A stretch of 7,662 nucleotides of DNA from Cryomorphaceae bacterium. Its GTDB lineage: Bacteria; Bacteroidota; Bacteroidia; Flavobacteriales; Schleiferiaceae. The position numbers and the translations under genes are program-made. The notes under the pieces are model-generated. The model had not been told where the DNA came from and made no database searches. It saw nothing but the letters and a program-made list of their open reading frames with translations. The stretch lies in the NCBI GenBank assembly GCA_003455605.1, contig DMQR01000039.1, forward strand, positions 1 to 7,662. The letters are read 5' to 3'. Shown in pieces: positions 1 through 5,886 of this stretch (the first letter of the stretch is position 1; every line of letters begins with the position of its first letter).

Positions 1-9
1 TACACAAGA

Positions 10-39
10 CGGATCGGTATTTCTGCCGGTCCGATTTTT
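10..39 (+). terminator. Intrinsic terminator of an upstream gene outside the window
   Basis: CGGATCGG at 10-17 can pair with CCGGTCCG at 26-33. This gives an eight-pair stem with one G-U pair and an eight-base loop, followed directly by a T tract at 35-39. The shape is that of a rho-independent terminator read on the + strand. No coding sequence precedes it inside the window, so the gene it serves lies to the left. Confidence 0.7.
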
Positions 40-90
40 AATTGTACCTCCGTCATTCCCTGTAAATAATTAGGCTAACATTTTTACCAG

Positions 91-119
91 AGCCTTCTCC
101 TCGGGAGGGCTGTTTTATT
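91..119 (+). terminator. Second intrinsic terminator, tandem with the first
   Basis: AGCCTTCTC at 91-99 can pair with GGGAGGGCT at 103-111. This is a nine-pair stem with two G-U pairs and a tight CTC loop, followed by GTTTTATT. It lies 52 bases after the end of the first terminator with no reading frame between them, so it probably backs up the first. It could instead act on a transcript that starts in between, or attenuate transcripts heading into the gene at 193. Nothing in the sequence decides between these. Confidence 0.6.
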
Positions 120-130
120 CCCAAGATTAT

Positions 131-156
131 ACTTGCGCAGAATTGTATTTGCAAGT
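131..156. repeat. Inverted repeat in the leader of the EEP gene
   Basis: ACTTGC at 131-136 is the exact reverse complement of GCAAGT at 151-156, with a 14-base spacer. It lies upstream of the putative lipoprotein gene, around its possible -33 region, so it could be a protein-binding site. Six-base arms this far apart also occur by chance. Confidence 0.3.
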
Positions 157-174
157 CTCACTGTATTACTTTAG
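143..174 (+). promoter_or_regulatory. Candidate Bacteroidota-type promoter for the EEP gene
   Basis: TTG at 143-145 and TACTTTAG at 167-174 are 21 bases apart. They resemble the phylum's -33 TTG and -7 TAnnTTTG elements, with one mismatch in the -7 box (TTAG for TTTG). Transcription would start shortly before the start codon and leave a very short leader. The spacing fits, but the mismatch keeps this tentative. Confidence 0.3.
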
Positions 175-185
175 AAGTAAAGTAA
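166..185. repeat. Perfect inverted repeat just upstream of the EEP start codon
   Basis: TTACTTT at 166-172 and AAAGTAA at 179-185 are exact reverse complements with a six-base spacer. The repeat ends seven bases before the ATG at 193 and covers the candidate -7 box. It could be an operator, or a weak A/T-rich hairpin in the leader. Such A/T-rich repeats are common by chance. Confidence 0.35.
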
Positions 186-192
186 AAGGCTT

Positions 193-1086
193 ATGAAAAA
201 CAAATCGCTAGTATATGTCAGTTTTCTTATGGTATTTATTTCGTCGTGTACTTCCAAGTTACATCTTGTCGCTTGGAACATGGAGCACCTTGCTGAAAAC
301 GTTGGTGAGGGGTGTTTACCAAGACAAATAGAGGATTATGAAAGGATGAGGATTTTTGCTAAAAAGTTAAATGCTGATGTAGTTGCCTTACAAGAGGTGG
401 AAAGTGTTAGGGCGGTGGCACGAGTTTTCCCTGAGAAGGATTGGAATATAATCATCTCGGATCGCCTGGCGAGTCGATCATACGATTGTCGGGGGAACGG
501 ACAGAAATCTACCCAGCAAAGGGTGGCTTTGGTCATTCGTAAAGGCGTAAAGTACCAAAAAGTAGGAGGATTTAAGGAGTTGGCCCTAGATAAAGATGGA
601 TTGAGGTATGGGCTTATAGCTAAGATAATTCTAGGGAAAGAAACCTTGGAAGTCATGTGTGTACATCTGAAGAGTGGCTGTTTTGTTGAGGATTATTCCA
701 CTTCTACACGTCGCGCCTGCGAGACTTTTGAGCAGCAGGCACCGATTTTAGATGCGTGGGTCGAAGCTCGTATAAAAGAAAACAGACCGTTTGTATTACT
801 AGGAGATTTTAATCATAGAATAGCCAATCCTGATAATAAGCTTTGGAAAGATCTGACTGAGATTGATGGCGAGCCGGTAGTTATTGGCAATAGTATGAAG
901 GAATTGAAAGGTTGTCACCCAAGATATCCGGAGCCTATCGATCACATATTGATGGGGGCTGGAGCCGAGCAGTGGCAATTAGAAGGGAGTGAGACCATAT
1001 ATTATTTCCCTGGTAAGACAGGCCCTATGACTGAGGAAGAAATGCTCAGCGACCATTGTCCTATTGGAGTCACATTGAAGTTATAG
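193..1086 (+). CDS. Putative exported lipoprotein of the endonuclease/exonuclease/phosphatase (EEP) superfamily
   Basis: This 297-residue protein is probably a metal-dependent phosphodiesterase or nuclease; its true substrate cannot be read from the sequence. Residues 1-19 form a signal peptide with two early lysines, a hydrophobic core and a lipobox ending ISSC, making Cys19 the likely lipidated residue. The DNase I-like fold follows at once. Its motifs are visible in order: WNMEHL (Asn29), LQEVES (Glu68), VHLKSG (His158), LLGDFNHR (Asp205, Asn207), IDHI (Asp250, His251) and SDHCP (Asp287, His288), so all the expected catalytic and metal-binding positions are present. The mature part has seven further cysteines (41, 99, 156, 163, 176, 241, 289), which would suit disulfides outside the cytoplasm. 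No acidic run follows Cys19, so a surface-export signal is not evident and the protein may face the periplasm. The ATG at 193 is chosen because it gives a complete signal peptide. The gene stands alone between upstream terminators and a convergent neighbour. Confidence 0.85.
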   Translation: MKNKSLVYVSFLMVFISSCTSKLHLVAWNMEHLAENVGEGCLPRQIEDYERMRIFAKKLNADVVALQEVESVRAVARVFPEKDWNIIISDRLASRSYDCRGNGQKSTQQRVALVIRKGVKYQKVGGFKELALDKDGLRYGLIAKIILGKETLEVMCVHLKSGCFVEDYSTSTRRACETFEQQAPILDAWVEARIKENRPFVLLGDFNHRIANPDNKLWKDLTEIDGEPVVIGNSMKELKGCHPRYPEPIDHILMGAGAEQWQLEGSETIYYFPGKTGPMTEEEMLSDHCPIGVTLKL

Positions 1087-1094
1087 AATTTTAA

Positions 1095-1170
1095 GAGGCA
1101 ACGGTACTCTACGAGATATCAAAACTGCTCTTATGTGGCAATTTGCCGTTTCATTGGGGTGTTGCCTTAT
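1095..1170 (+). terminator. Possible terminator structure after the EEP gene
   Basis: The 134-base gap between the two convergent genes holds no reading frame. GAGGCAAC at 1095-1102 can pair with GTTGCCTT at 1161-1168 (one G-U pair), followed by ATTTAA. A small hairpin, GGCAATTTGCC at 1137-1147, lies inside the long loop. The outer stem could end transcription of the + strand gene, but its loop is far larger than in a normal intrinsic terminator, so this is tentative. Confidence 0.25.
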
Positions 1171-1209
1171 TTAAGCACAGACTGTTTATAACACGGGTAT
1201 ACACTCCAA

Positions 1210-1231
1210 ATCATAATGTATTAATTATGAT
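1210..1231 (-). terminator. A/T-rich hairpin across the merC-type stop codon
   Basis: ATCATAAT at 1210-1217 and ATTATGAT at 1224-1231 form a perfect eight-pair stem with a six-base loop that spans the stop codon of the membrane protein gene. Read on the - strand it is followed by only three T bases. It may be a weak terminator or an mRNA end-stabilising hairpin. The low G+C of the stem makes strong termination doubtful. Confidence 0.3.
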
Positions 1232-1598
1232 ATTGGCGATGATTGTAAAGGTGTAAGAATATTAAGGTAATTGCTGGCAAGTAAATCCACCATTCCTCAA
1301 GCGAAACAATATGTAATTTTTCGTTTACAATTATAAATGCTAAGGTAAACCAGCAAACGTAAAATATTGATTTGACTCCCAACTTATCACTAAGCTTACT
1401 CGAGTGGTATATTGCCACCAAAGACATAATTAAAAATAGGATATCTATAACTCCCCACCACAACGGTACGTTGTGACCCGAACCAATTTGATGGTGTATT
1501 TGGGCGTGAGCAACGAAGATTATTGGAGTAGCTAAGCAGTGAATTATACATAGAGCACTAGCTAAAGCCCCAAGGGTGTCTGCTGATTTGATTTTCAT
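1221..1598 (-). CDS. MerC-family integral membrane protein
   Basis: This 125-residue inner-membrane protein has four predicted hydrophobic helices, at about residues 9-30, 46-64, 77-92 and 103-118. The first helix carries the MerC signature Cys17-x-x-His20-Cys21, followed by a proline. In MerC proper this cysteine pair handles mercuric ions. Many Bacteroidota relatives occur without other mercury genes, and a wider metal role is possible. The loop after helix 1 is rich in histidine (31, 35, 36, 42) and the C-terminus has more (116, 120, 124), which suits metal binding. No merA, merT, merP or merR accompanies it, so mercury resistance should not be assumed. The gene starts 75 bases after the end of hemL on the same strand, with an operator-like palindrome and candidate -7 box in the gap. 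It may therefore have its own regulated promoter as well as read-through from the heme operon. Its DNA looks richer in A+T than the heme genes. Confidence 0.8.
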   Translation of the reverse strand: MKIKSADTLGALASALCIIHCLATPIIFVAHAQIHHQIGSGHNVPLWWGVIDILFLIMSLVAIYHSSKLSDKLGVKSIFYVCWFTLAFIIVNEKLHIVSLEEWWIYLPAITLIFLHLYNHRQYHN

Positions 1599-1614
1599 GT
1601 AATTAAAGTTCTAT

Positions 1615-1635
1615 TTATGCAACGCTGTTGCAAAA
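1615..1635 (-). promoter_or_regulatory. Operator-like palindrome upstream of the MerC-family gene
   Basis: TGCAAC at 1618-1623 and GTTGCA at 1627-1632 are perfect inverted arms around a GCT spacer. Two more matching pairs (1615/1635 and 1616/1634) lie outside one mismatch. The centre is 27 bases upstream of the start codon. The size and symmetry resemble sites of Fur/Zur-type metal repressors, and the downstream gene encodes a likely metal-handling membrane protein. The choice of regulator is inference, as no regulator gene is in the window. Confidence 0.5.
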
Positions 1636-1638
1636 GTA
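1631..1638 (-). promoter_or_regulatory. Candidate -7 promoter element for the MerC-family gene
   Basis: Read on the - strand, 1638 to 1631 gives TACTTTTG, an exact match to the Bacteroidota -7 consensus TAnnTTTG. It overlaps the upstream arm of the palindrome, so a protein bound there would block polymerase. I see no convincing -33 TTG at the usual distance, which lowers confidence. Confidence 0.4.
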
Positions 1639-1673
1639 ATAAACTTTATTGAAGAATCCACTTTCCTTATTTT

Positions 1674-2945
1674 CTAGCCTTTGAAGCTTTCTAGTCCTGA
1701 CTCCAGTCTAAACAAATCTTCATCGTTAATTGCATTGGAAACAAACCAACTTTCAAAGGCGCTTGGAGGCAGATAAATCCCCGCTTTAAGTAAGTGATGA
1801 AATAATGCGTTAAAGCGGTCATTTTCTGCATTGGTAGCATCATTGTAATTGATCACTTGCCCTCCACCAAAGTGAATGCTTATCATACTGCCTAACCTAT
1901 TGATTACTGCTTCCTTTTTTGAGAACCGTGCTTTTAGTAGGTCTTCGATTTTAGCGGTAGTGGTATCAATCTTACTATAGATTTCTGGATTATTTTTAAG
2001 ATACGTCAAAGTAGCAATACCGCTGGCCGTGGCAATAGGATTGCCACTCAATGTCCCAGCTTGGTATACAGGACCGTTTGGTGCAAGTACATTCATGATT
2101 TCTGCTTTTCCACCGAAAGCTCCTACAGGTAATCCTCCGCCAATAACTTTACCGAAAGTTGTAATATCTGGCTTTACGCCAAGACGCTCTGCGGCACCCC
2201 CTGGCGCCAAACGGAATCCAGTCATTACCTCGTCAAGAATAAGCACTGCGGAATAGTAATCGCATAATTCGCGTAGGCCTTCTAAAAATCCTTCTTGTGG
2301 TGGGATGCAACCCATATTCCCAGCTACTGGTTCAACAATGATGGCTCCAATTTGGCTACCATCACGCTCAAAATGTCTACGAACATTTTCCAAATTGTTA
2401 TATTCTGCAATAAGGGTGTCTTGCGTAGCTCCCTCGGGAACGCCCGCACTGCCCGGAACCGCGAAGGTGAGCAGGCCAGAACCCGCTTTTACCAGGAACG
2501 GGTCAGCATGGCCGTGATAGTTCCCAGCGAATTTGATGAATTTATTCTTGCCAGTGTAGCCACGCGCCACACGCAATGCACTCATACACGCTTCCGTGCC
2601 TGAAGAGGTGAGACGTACTTGGTCAACCCACGGTGCCATTTCCGTTATGAGCGAAGCCATGGTATACTCGGCTTCGGTGGGGCATCCGTAGCTCACACCG
2701 GTAGAGAGTTGATTTTGGACAGCGTGGATGACTGGGTCGAATTGGTGTCCTAAAATCATAGGTCCCCAAGAGTTGATGAAGTCCACATAATCGCGACCGT
2801 CGGCATCTACTAACCTGCTGCCTTTGGCGCTTTGGATAAACACTGGAGAACCACCAACGCTACTAAAGGCGCGGACTGGAGAATTGACACCGCCGGGGAT
2901 GATGCGCTTTGAACGTTCGAACAGGACTTGGCTTTGCGGGTACAT
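1674..2945 (-). CDS. hemL: Glutamate-1-semialdehyde 2,1-aminomutase
   Basis: This cytoplasmic enzyme of 423 residues moves the amino group of glutamate-1-semialdehyde to give 5-aminolevulinate, using pyridoxal phosphate (PLP). It is the second committed step of the C5 pathway and uses the product of HemA, whose gene heads this cluster. The N-terminus has the family opening PGGVNSPVRAF (17-27). SSGTEA (114-119) is the cofactor phosphate-binding loop. LILDEVMTGFR (235-245) carries Asp238, which contacts the pyridine nitrogen. FGKVIGGGLPVGAFGG (264-279) carries the Schiff-base Lys266, and GTLSGNP (297-303) follows. The length is normal for the family and nothing is missing. It begins two bases after the hemB stop codon and is the last gene of the operon. 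It belongs to the class III aminotransferases, but these motifs are specific to HemL, so another aminotransferase is unlikely. Confidence 0.97.
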   Translation of the reverse strand: MYPQSQVLFERSKRIIPGGVNSPVRAFSSVGGSPVFIQSAKGSRLVDADGRDYVDFINSWGPMILGHQFDPVIHAVQNQLSTGVSYGCPTEAEYTMASLITEMAPWVDQVRLTSSGTEACMSALRVARGYTGKNKFIKFAGNYHGHADPFLVKAGSGLLTFAVPGSAGVPEGATQDTLIAEYNNLENVRRHFERDGSQIGAIIVEPVAGNMGCIPPQEGFLEGLRELCDYYSAVLILDEVMTGFRLAPGGAAERLGVKPDITTFGKVIGGGLPVGAFGGKAEIMNVLAPNGPVYQAGTLSGNPIATASGIATLTYLKNNPEIYSKIDTTTAKIEDLLKARFSKKEAVINRLGSMISIHFGGGQVINYNDATNAENDRFNALFHHLLKAGIYLPPSAFESWFVSNAINDEDLFRLESGLESFKG

Positions 2946-2947
2946 TT

Positions 2948-3949
2948 CTAGCTATTTGGGTAGTTTTTAATGAGGTGTTTGGTGACTTCTTTTGCGAAGT
3001 AAGTGAGGATGATTTTGGCTCCTGCACGTTTGAAGGCGATGAGGCTCTCCATCATGATGTCTTGCTCATTGAGCCAGCCTTTTTCTGAAGCTGCTTTGAT
3101 CATCGCATATTCGCCGGATACTTGGTAAACGGCGATAGGCAGGTTGGAGGCTTCGCTTAAATCGCGGACCACATCGAGGTAGAAGCTGCCAGGTTTAACC
3201 ATCAACATATCTGCACCTTCGCCTTCATCGAGGTATGCTTCATTGATGCCTTCTTTGCGGTTGCGCGGGTCCATTTGGTATGTTTTTTTGTTGCCAAACC
3301 CTGGGGCGCTGTCTAGTGCGTCTCGGAATGGGCCGTAGAGTGCGGAGGCATATTTTGCGCTGAAGGCCAGGATACCTTTGTGCGCGTAGCCGTTGGTGTT
3401 AAATGCATCTCTTATGGCACCAATTCTGCCGTCCATCATATCTGATGGAGCGACCCAATCGGCCCCTGCTTCTACATGACTCAAGGCCATTTTTACCAAG
3501 GCCTTCACCGAAGCATCGTTGACGATTTCCTCTTTCTCAATATCTACTATACCGTCGTGGCCGTAGCTTGAATAAGGATCCAGCGCTACATCCGTCATCA
3601 CTAAAAGCTCAGGGAATTGAGCTTTGATTGCACGGATGGCCTGTTGCATCAAACCATTGGGATTAGCTGCATATGCACCTGTATTGTCCTTTTTGTCATC
3701 GTCTTCTTTGATAAAGAGCAAGACGCTTTGGATGCCTAATGCAACCAGTTCTTGAATCTCAGTCATCACTCTATCTAGTGAGTAACGGAAATATCCGGGC
3801 ATCGATGGGATTTCACTTTTGATGTCCGTACCGCCTTGAATGAAAATAGGAGCAACGAAATCGTGTGGATGAAGTGTAGTTTCCGCCACGAGATTTCGGA
3901 TTGCGTGACTTGCTCTGTTTATACGTTTTCTTTGATTTGGGAATGCCAT
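2948..3949 (-). CDS. hemB: Delta-aminolevulinic acid dehydratase (porphobilinogen synthase), cysteine-free metal site
   Basis: This 333-residue cytoplasmic enzyme condenses two 5-aminolevulinate molecules into porphobilinogen; in this family it is usually an octamer. The two Schiff-base lysines are visible: Lys199 in SAKYASALYGPFR and Lys252 in MLMVKPG. The region that holds three zinc-binding cysteines in the E. coli or human type reads DVALDPYSSYGHDG (120-133), with Ala122, Asp124 and Asp132 at those positions. This is the form that does not use catalytic zinc, and such enzymes commonly depend on Mg2+ or need no catalytic metal. The C-terminal block DPRNRKEG...EGADM (227-248) is the usual region for the allosteric magnesium site. 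The gene starts three bases after the hemF stop codon and ends two bases before hemL. Its length is normal, and the start is fixed by this tight junction. Confidence 0.97.
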   Translation of the reverse strand: MAFPNQRKRINRASHAIRNLVAETTLHPHDFVAPIFIQGGTDIKSEIPSMPGYFRYSLDRVMTEIQELVALGIQSVLLFIKEDDDKKDNTGAYAANPNGLMQQAIRAIKAQFPELLVMTDVALDPYSSYGHDGIVDIEKEEIVNDASVKALVKMALSHVEAGADWVAPSDMMDGRIGAIRDAFNTNGYAHKGILAFSAKYASALYGPFRDALDSAPGFGNKKTYQMDPRNRKEGINEAYLDEGEGADMLMVKPGSFYLDVVRDLSEASNLPIAVYQVSGEYAMIKAASEKGWLNEQDIMMESLIAFKRAGAKIILTYFAKEVTKHLIKNYPNS

Positions 3950-3952
3950 TAT

Positions 3953-4864
3953 TTAAGCCCAATTTTGGGGTGTTGTTAATACTTCTATAAGTTGTGCTTC
4001 TGGTGTGCCTTCTTGTGGATGGTGGTTATATTCCCAGCGCACAGTCGGTGGCAGGGACATAAAGATGCTTTCAATACGTCCGCCGGTTTTTAACCCGAAA
4101 AGAGTCCCTTTGTCGTGGATGAGATTAAATTCTACGTAGCGTCCACGGCGAATCTCTTGCCATTCTTTTTGCGAAGACGTGTAAGCCAGGTTTAGGCGCT
4201 TTTCGACGATAGGGATGTAGGCCTGCGTGAAGCTCGAGGCAATCTCTTGTTGAAAGGCTTCCAAGGCTTCGCCTGTTAATTTTTCTTTCGGACGGAGGTG
4301 GTCGAAAAACACACCACCTATTCCGCGGTATTCGTTGCGGTGGTTGTTGAAGAAATAGCGGTCGCACCACGGTTTAAATTCTTGGTAGAAATCTTGGTGA
4401 TGATTATCGCAAGCTTGCTTCAGGGTTTGATGAAAATGGGCTGCATCTTCTGGGAAGAGATAATATGGGGTTAAATCGGCTCCGCCGCCAAACCATTGGT
4501 CGACGATTTCCCCATTTTTATCAGTTACCTCGAAATAGCGGAAATTTGCGTGTGTGGTCGGTACCATTGGGTTCACAGGATGAATGACCAAGCTGATACC
4601 GGTGGCATAAAATTCTATTGCGCTCTTGGGGATGGTACCTTTTAACACTTCTGGTACTGGACCGTGAACTTCGCTTACGTTGACACCAGCCTTTTCGAAA
4701 GCGGAGCCTTTCAATACGCGCGACCAACCGCCGCCGCCAGCTTGACGTTCCCAACGATCTTCGATAAATTTTGCTTCCGGCTCAAAGGCTTCTAAAGCTT
4801 TGCAAATTTCGTTTTGTAAGCCGCGAATAAAGTTGAAGAAGCGAATTTTAGGGTTAAATTCCAT
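3953..4864 (-). CDS. hemF: Oxygen-dependent coproporphyrinogen III oxidase
   Basis: This 303-residue soluble enzyme decarboxylates two propionate side chains of coproporphyrinogen III to vinyl groups, giving protoporphyrinogen IX, with molecular oxygen as oxidant. Family landmarks are intact: RWERQAGGGGWSRVL (37-51), VIHPVNPMVPTTHANFRYF (93-111), WFGGGADLTPYY (124-135) and FNLIHDKGTLFGLKTGGR (246-263), followed by IESIFMSLPP. Histidines 95, 105, 145 and 175 lie at the positions linked to metal binding or activity in the E. coli enzyme. The length matches the family. The start codon shares one base with the hemE stop (TGATG), so translation is probably coupled. Having HemF rather than the radical-SAM HemN in the operon suggests aerobic heme synthesis, although a HemN elsewhere cannot be excluded. 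Confidence 0.97.
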   Translation of the reverse strand: MEFNPKIRFFNFIRGLQNEICKALEAFEPEAKFIEDRWERQAGGGGWSRVLKGSAFEKAGVNVSEVHGPVPEVLKGTIPKSAIEFYATGISLVIHPVNPMVPTTHANFRYFEVTDKNGEIVDQWFGGGADLTPYYLFPEDAAHFHQTLKQACDNHHQDFYQEFKPWCDRYFFNNHRNEYRGIGGVFFDHLRPKEKLTGEALEAFQQEIASSFTQAYIPIVEKRLNLAYTSSQKEWQEIRRGRYVEFNLIHDKGTLFGLKTGGRIESIFMSLPPTVRWEYNHHPQEGTPEAQLIEVLTTPQNWA

Positions 4865-5886
4865 CAGTAGCGGTAGGCTTTAGCTGTTTCGACAAAGGCT
4901 TTGGCGCTATCTACGCTTGTGGTTGGTAGTACACCATGACCGAGGTTAACAATGTGGTTGCGTCCTCCGAAAGAATCGATCATCTTTTTAGTGGCTTTTG
5001 CCACTACATCTGGTAAGGCGAGAAGAGTTGTTGGGTCAAGGTTTCCTTGTAAAATCACATCCGCCCCACATACTTTACGTGCATAATCTGGTGAAGTCGT
5101 CCAGCTTAATCCTAGGGCTGAAGCCCCTGCAGCATGGAGTTTATCCAGTGCGTACCAAGCACCTTTTGCAAAGAGAATTACCGGTACACGATCTTTTACA
5201 GCTTTGGTGATTCTTTTCATGTAAGGCAATGAGAATTCATCATACATTGCTGGGCTCAGCATACCACCCCAGCTGTCAAAAATTTGTACGGCATCACACC
5301 CTGCATCGATCTGAATTTGAAGGTAACGGATAGTGGCTTCGGTAATCTTTTCGAGCATAACCTTGGCGCGGTCTGATTCGTTAAGGATGAATCGCTTCGC
5401 TTCTCCGAAATCTCTAGAGCCTTGTCCTTGAACCATGTAGCAAAGTAGGGTCCAGGGTGAACCAGCAAACCCGATTAGAGGAACACGGTTGTCTAGACCT
5501 TCTTTTACCGCCTTTATGGCTGGGGCAGCATAGTGGAAAAATTCTTCCGTATTCTCAACGTTTAATGCCGCAACCTCTGCTTCGGTGGTTGCCGTTTGTA
5601 GCACAGGACCCTTTCCCGGAACCATGACCACCTTAAGTCCGAGGCTTTGGGCAATTACGAGAATATCTGAAAATAGGATGGCCGCATCTACGCCGACTTG
5701 GTCAATCGGCATAACCGTTATTTCTCTAGCGAGGTCTGGGTTTTGGACGCGCTCAAAGAAGCTGTATTTCTCTTTGAGGACCATGTAATCTGGCAGGTAT
5801 CGTCCTGCTTGGCGCATGAACCATACTGGTGGGCGCTCGATTTTCTCGCCGTTCAGGGTGCGAAGAAACAGGTCGTTTTTTATCAT
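4864..5886 (-). CDS. hemE: Uroporphyrinogen decarboxylase
   Basis: This 340-residue cytosolic enzyme removes four acetate carboxyl groups from uroporphyrinogen III to give coproporphyrinogen III, without a cofactor. The first signature, PPVWFMRQAGRYLP (19-32), holds Arg25 and Arg29, which grip the substrate carboxylates. ILFSDIL (70-76) carries Asp74, the catalytic aspartate that contacts the pyrrole nitrogens. GFAGSPWTLLCYMVQG (139-154) is the second signature and includes Tyr150. FDSWGG (203-208) carries Ser205, and NLGHGV (314-319) carries His317. All expected residues are present and the length is typical. The start overlaps the hemC-hemD stop by four bases (ATGA) and the stop overlaps the hemF start by one base, so it sits in the most tightly coupled part of the operon. 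Confidence 0.97.
   Translation of the reverse strand: MIKNDLFLRTLNGEKIERPPVWFMRQAGRYLPDYMVLKEKYSFFERVQNPDLAREITVMPIDQVGVDAAILFSDILVIAQSLGLKVVMVPGKGPVLQTATTEAEVAALNVENTEEFFHYAAPAIKAVKEGLDNRVPLIGFAGSPWTLLCYMVQGQGSRDFGEAKRFILNESDRAKVMLEKITEATIRYLQIQIDAGCDAVQIFDSWGGMLSPAMYDEFSLPYMKRITKAVKDRVPVILFAKGAWYALDKLHAAGASALGLSWTTSPDYARKVCGADVILQGNLDPTTLLALPDVVAKATKKMIDSFGGRNHIVNLGHGVLPTTSVDSAKAFVETAKAYRY

Noticed and set aside
336..656. 106-codon frame on the - strand within the EEP gene
   Set aside because: It is antisense to strongly conserved EEP motifs, has no recognisable domain, and there is no sign of a promoter for it.
1221..1598. Mercury-resistance locus
   Set aside because: Only a MerC-family membrane protein is present; no merA, merR, merT, merP or transposon features are seen in the window.
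1638..1650. AATAAACTTTATT as a terminator after hemL
   Set aside because: The arms are perfect, but the loop is a single base and the stem is nearly all A-T, so it cannot form a useful terminator hairpin. It is more likely chance in an A/T-rich gap.
2029..2603. Open frames of 70-102 codons on the + strand opposite hemL
   Set aside because: They lie fully inside the conserved hemL gene on the opposite strand, lack any recognisable domain, and overlap one another; they are antisense shadows of hemL codons.
4125..4754. Two open frames on the - strand inside hemF in another frame
   Set aside because: HemF is complete with all its motifs in the main frame. The alternative products are rich in Arg and Ser with no domain, as expected from out-of-frame reading.
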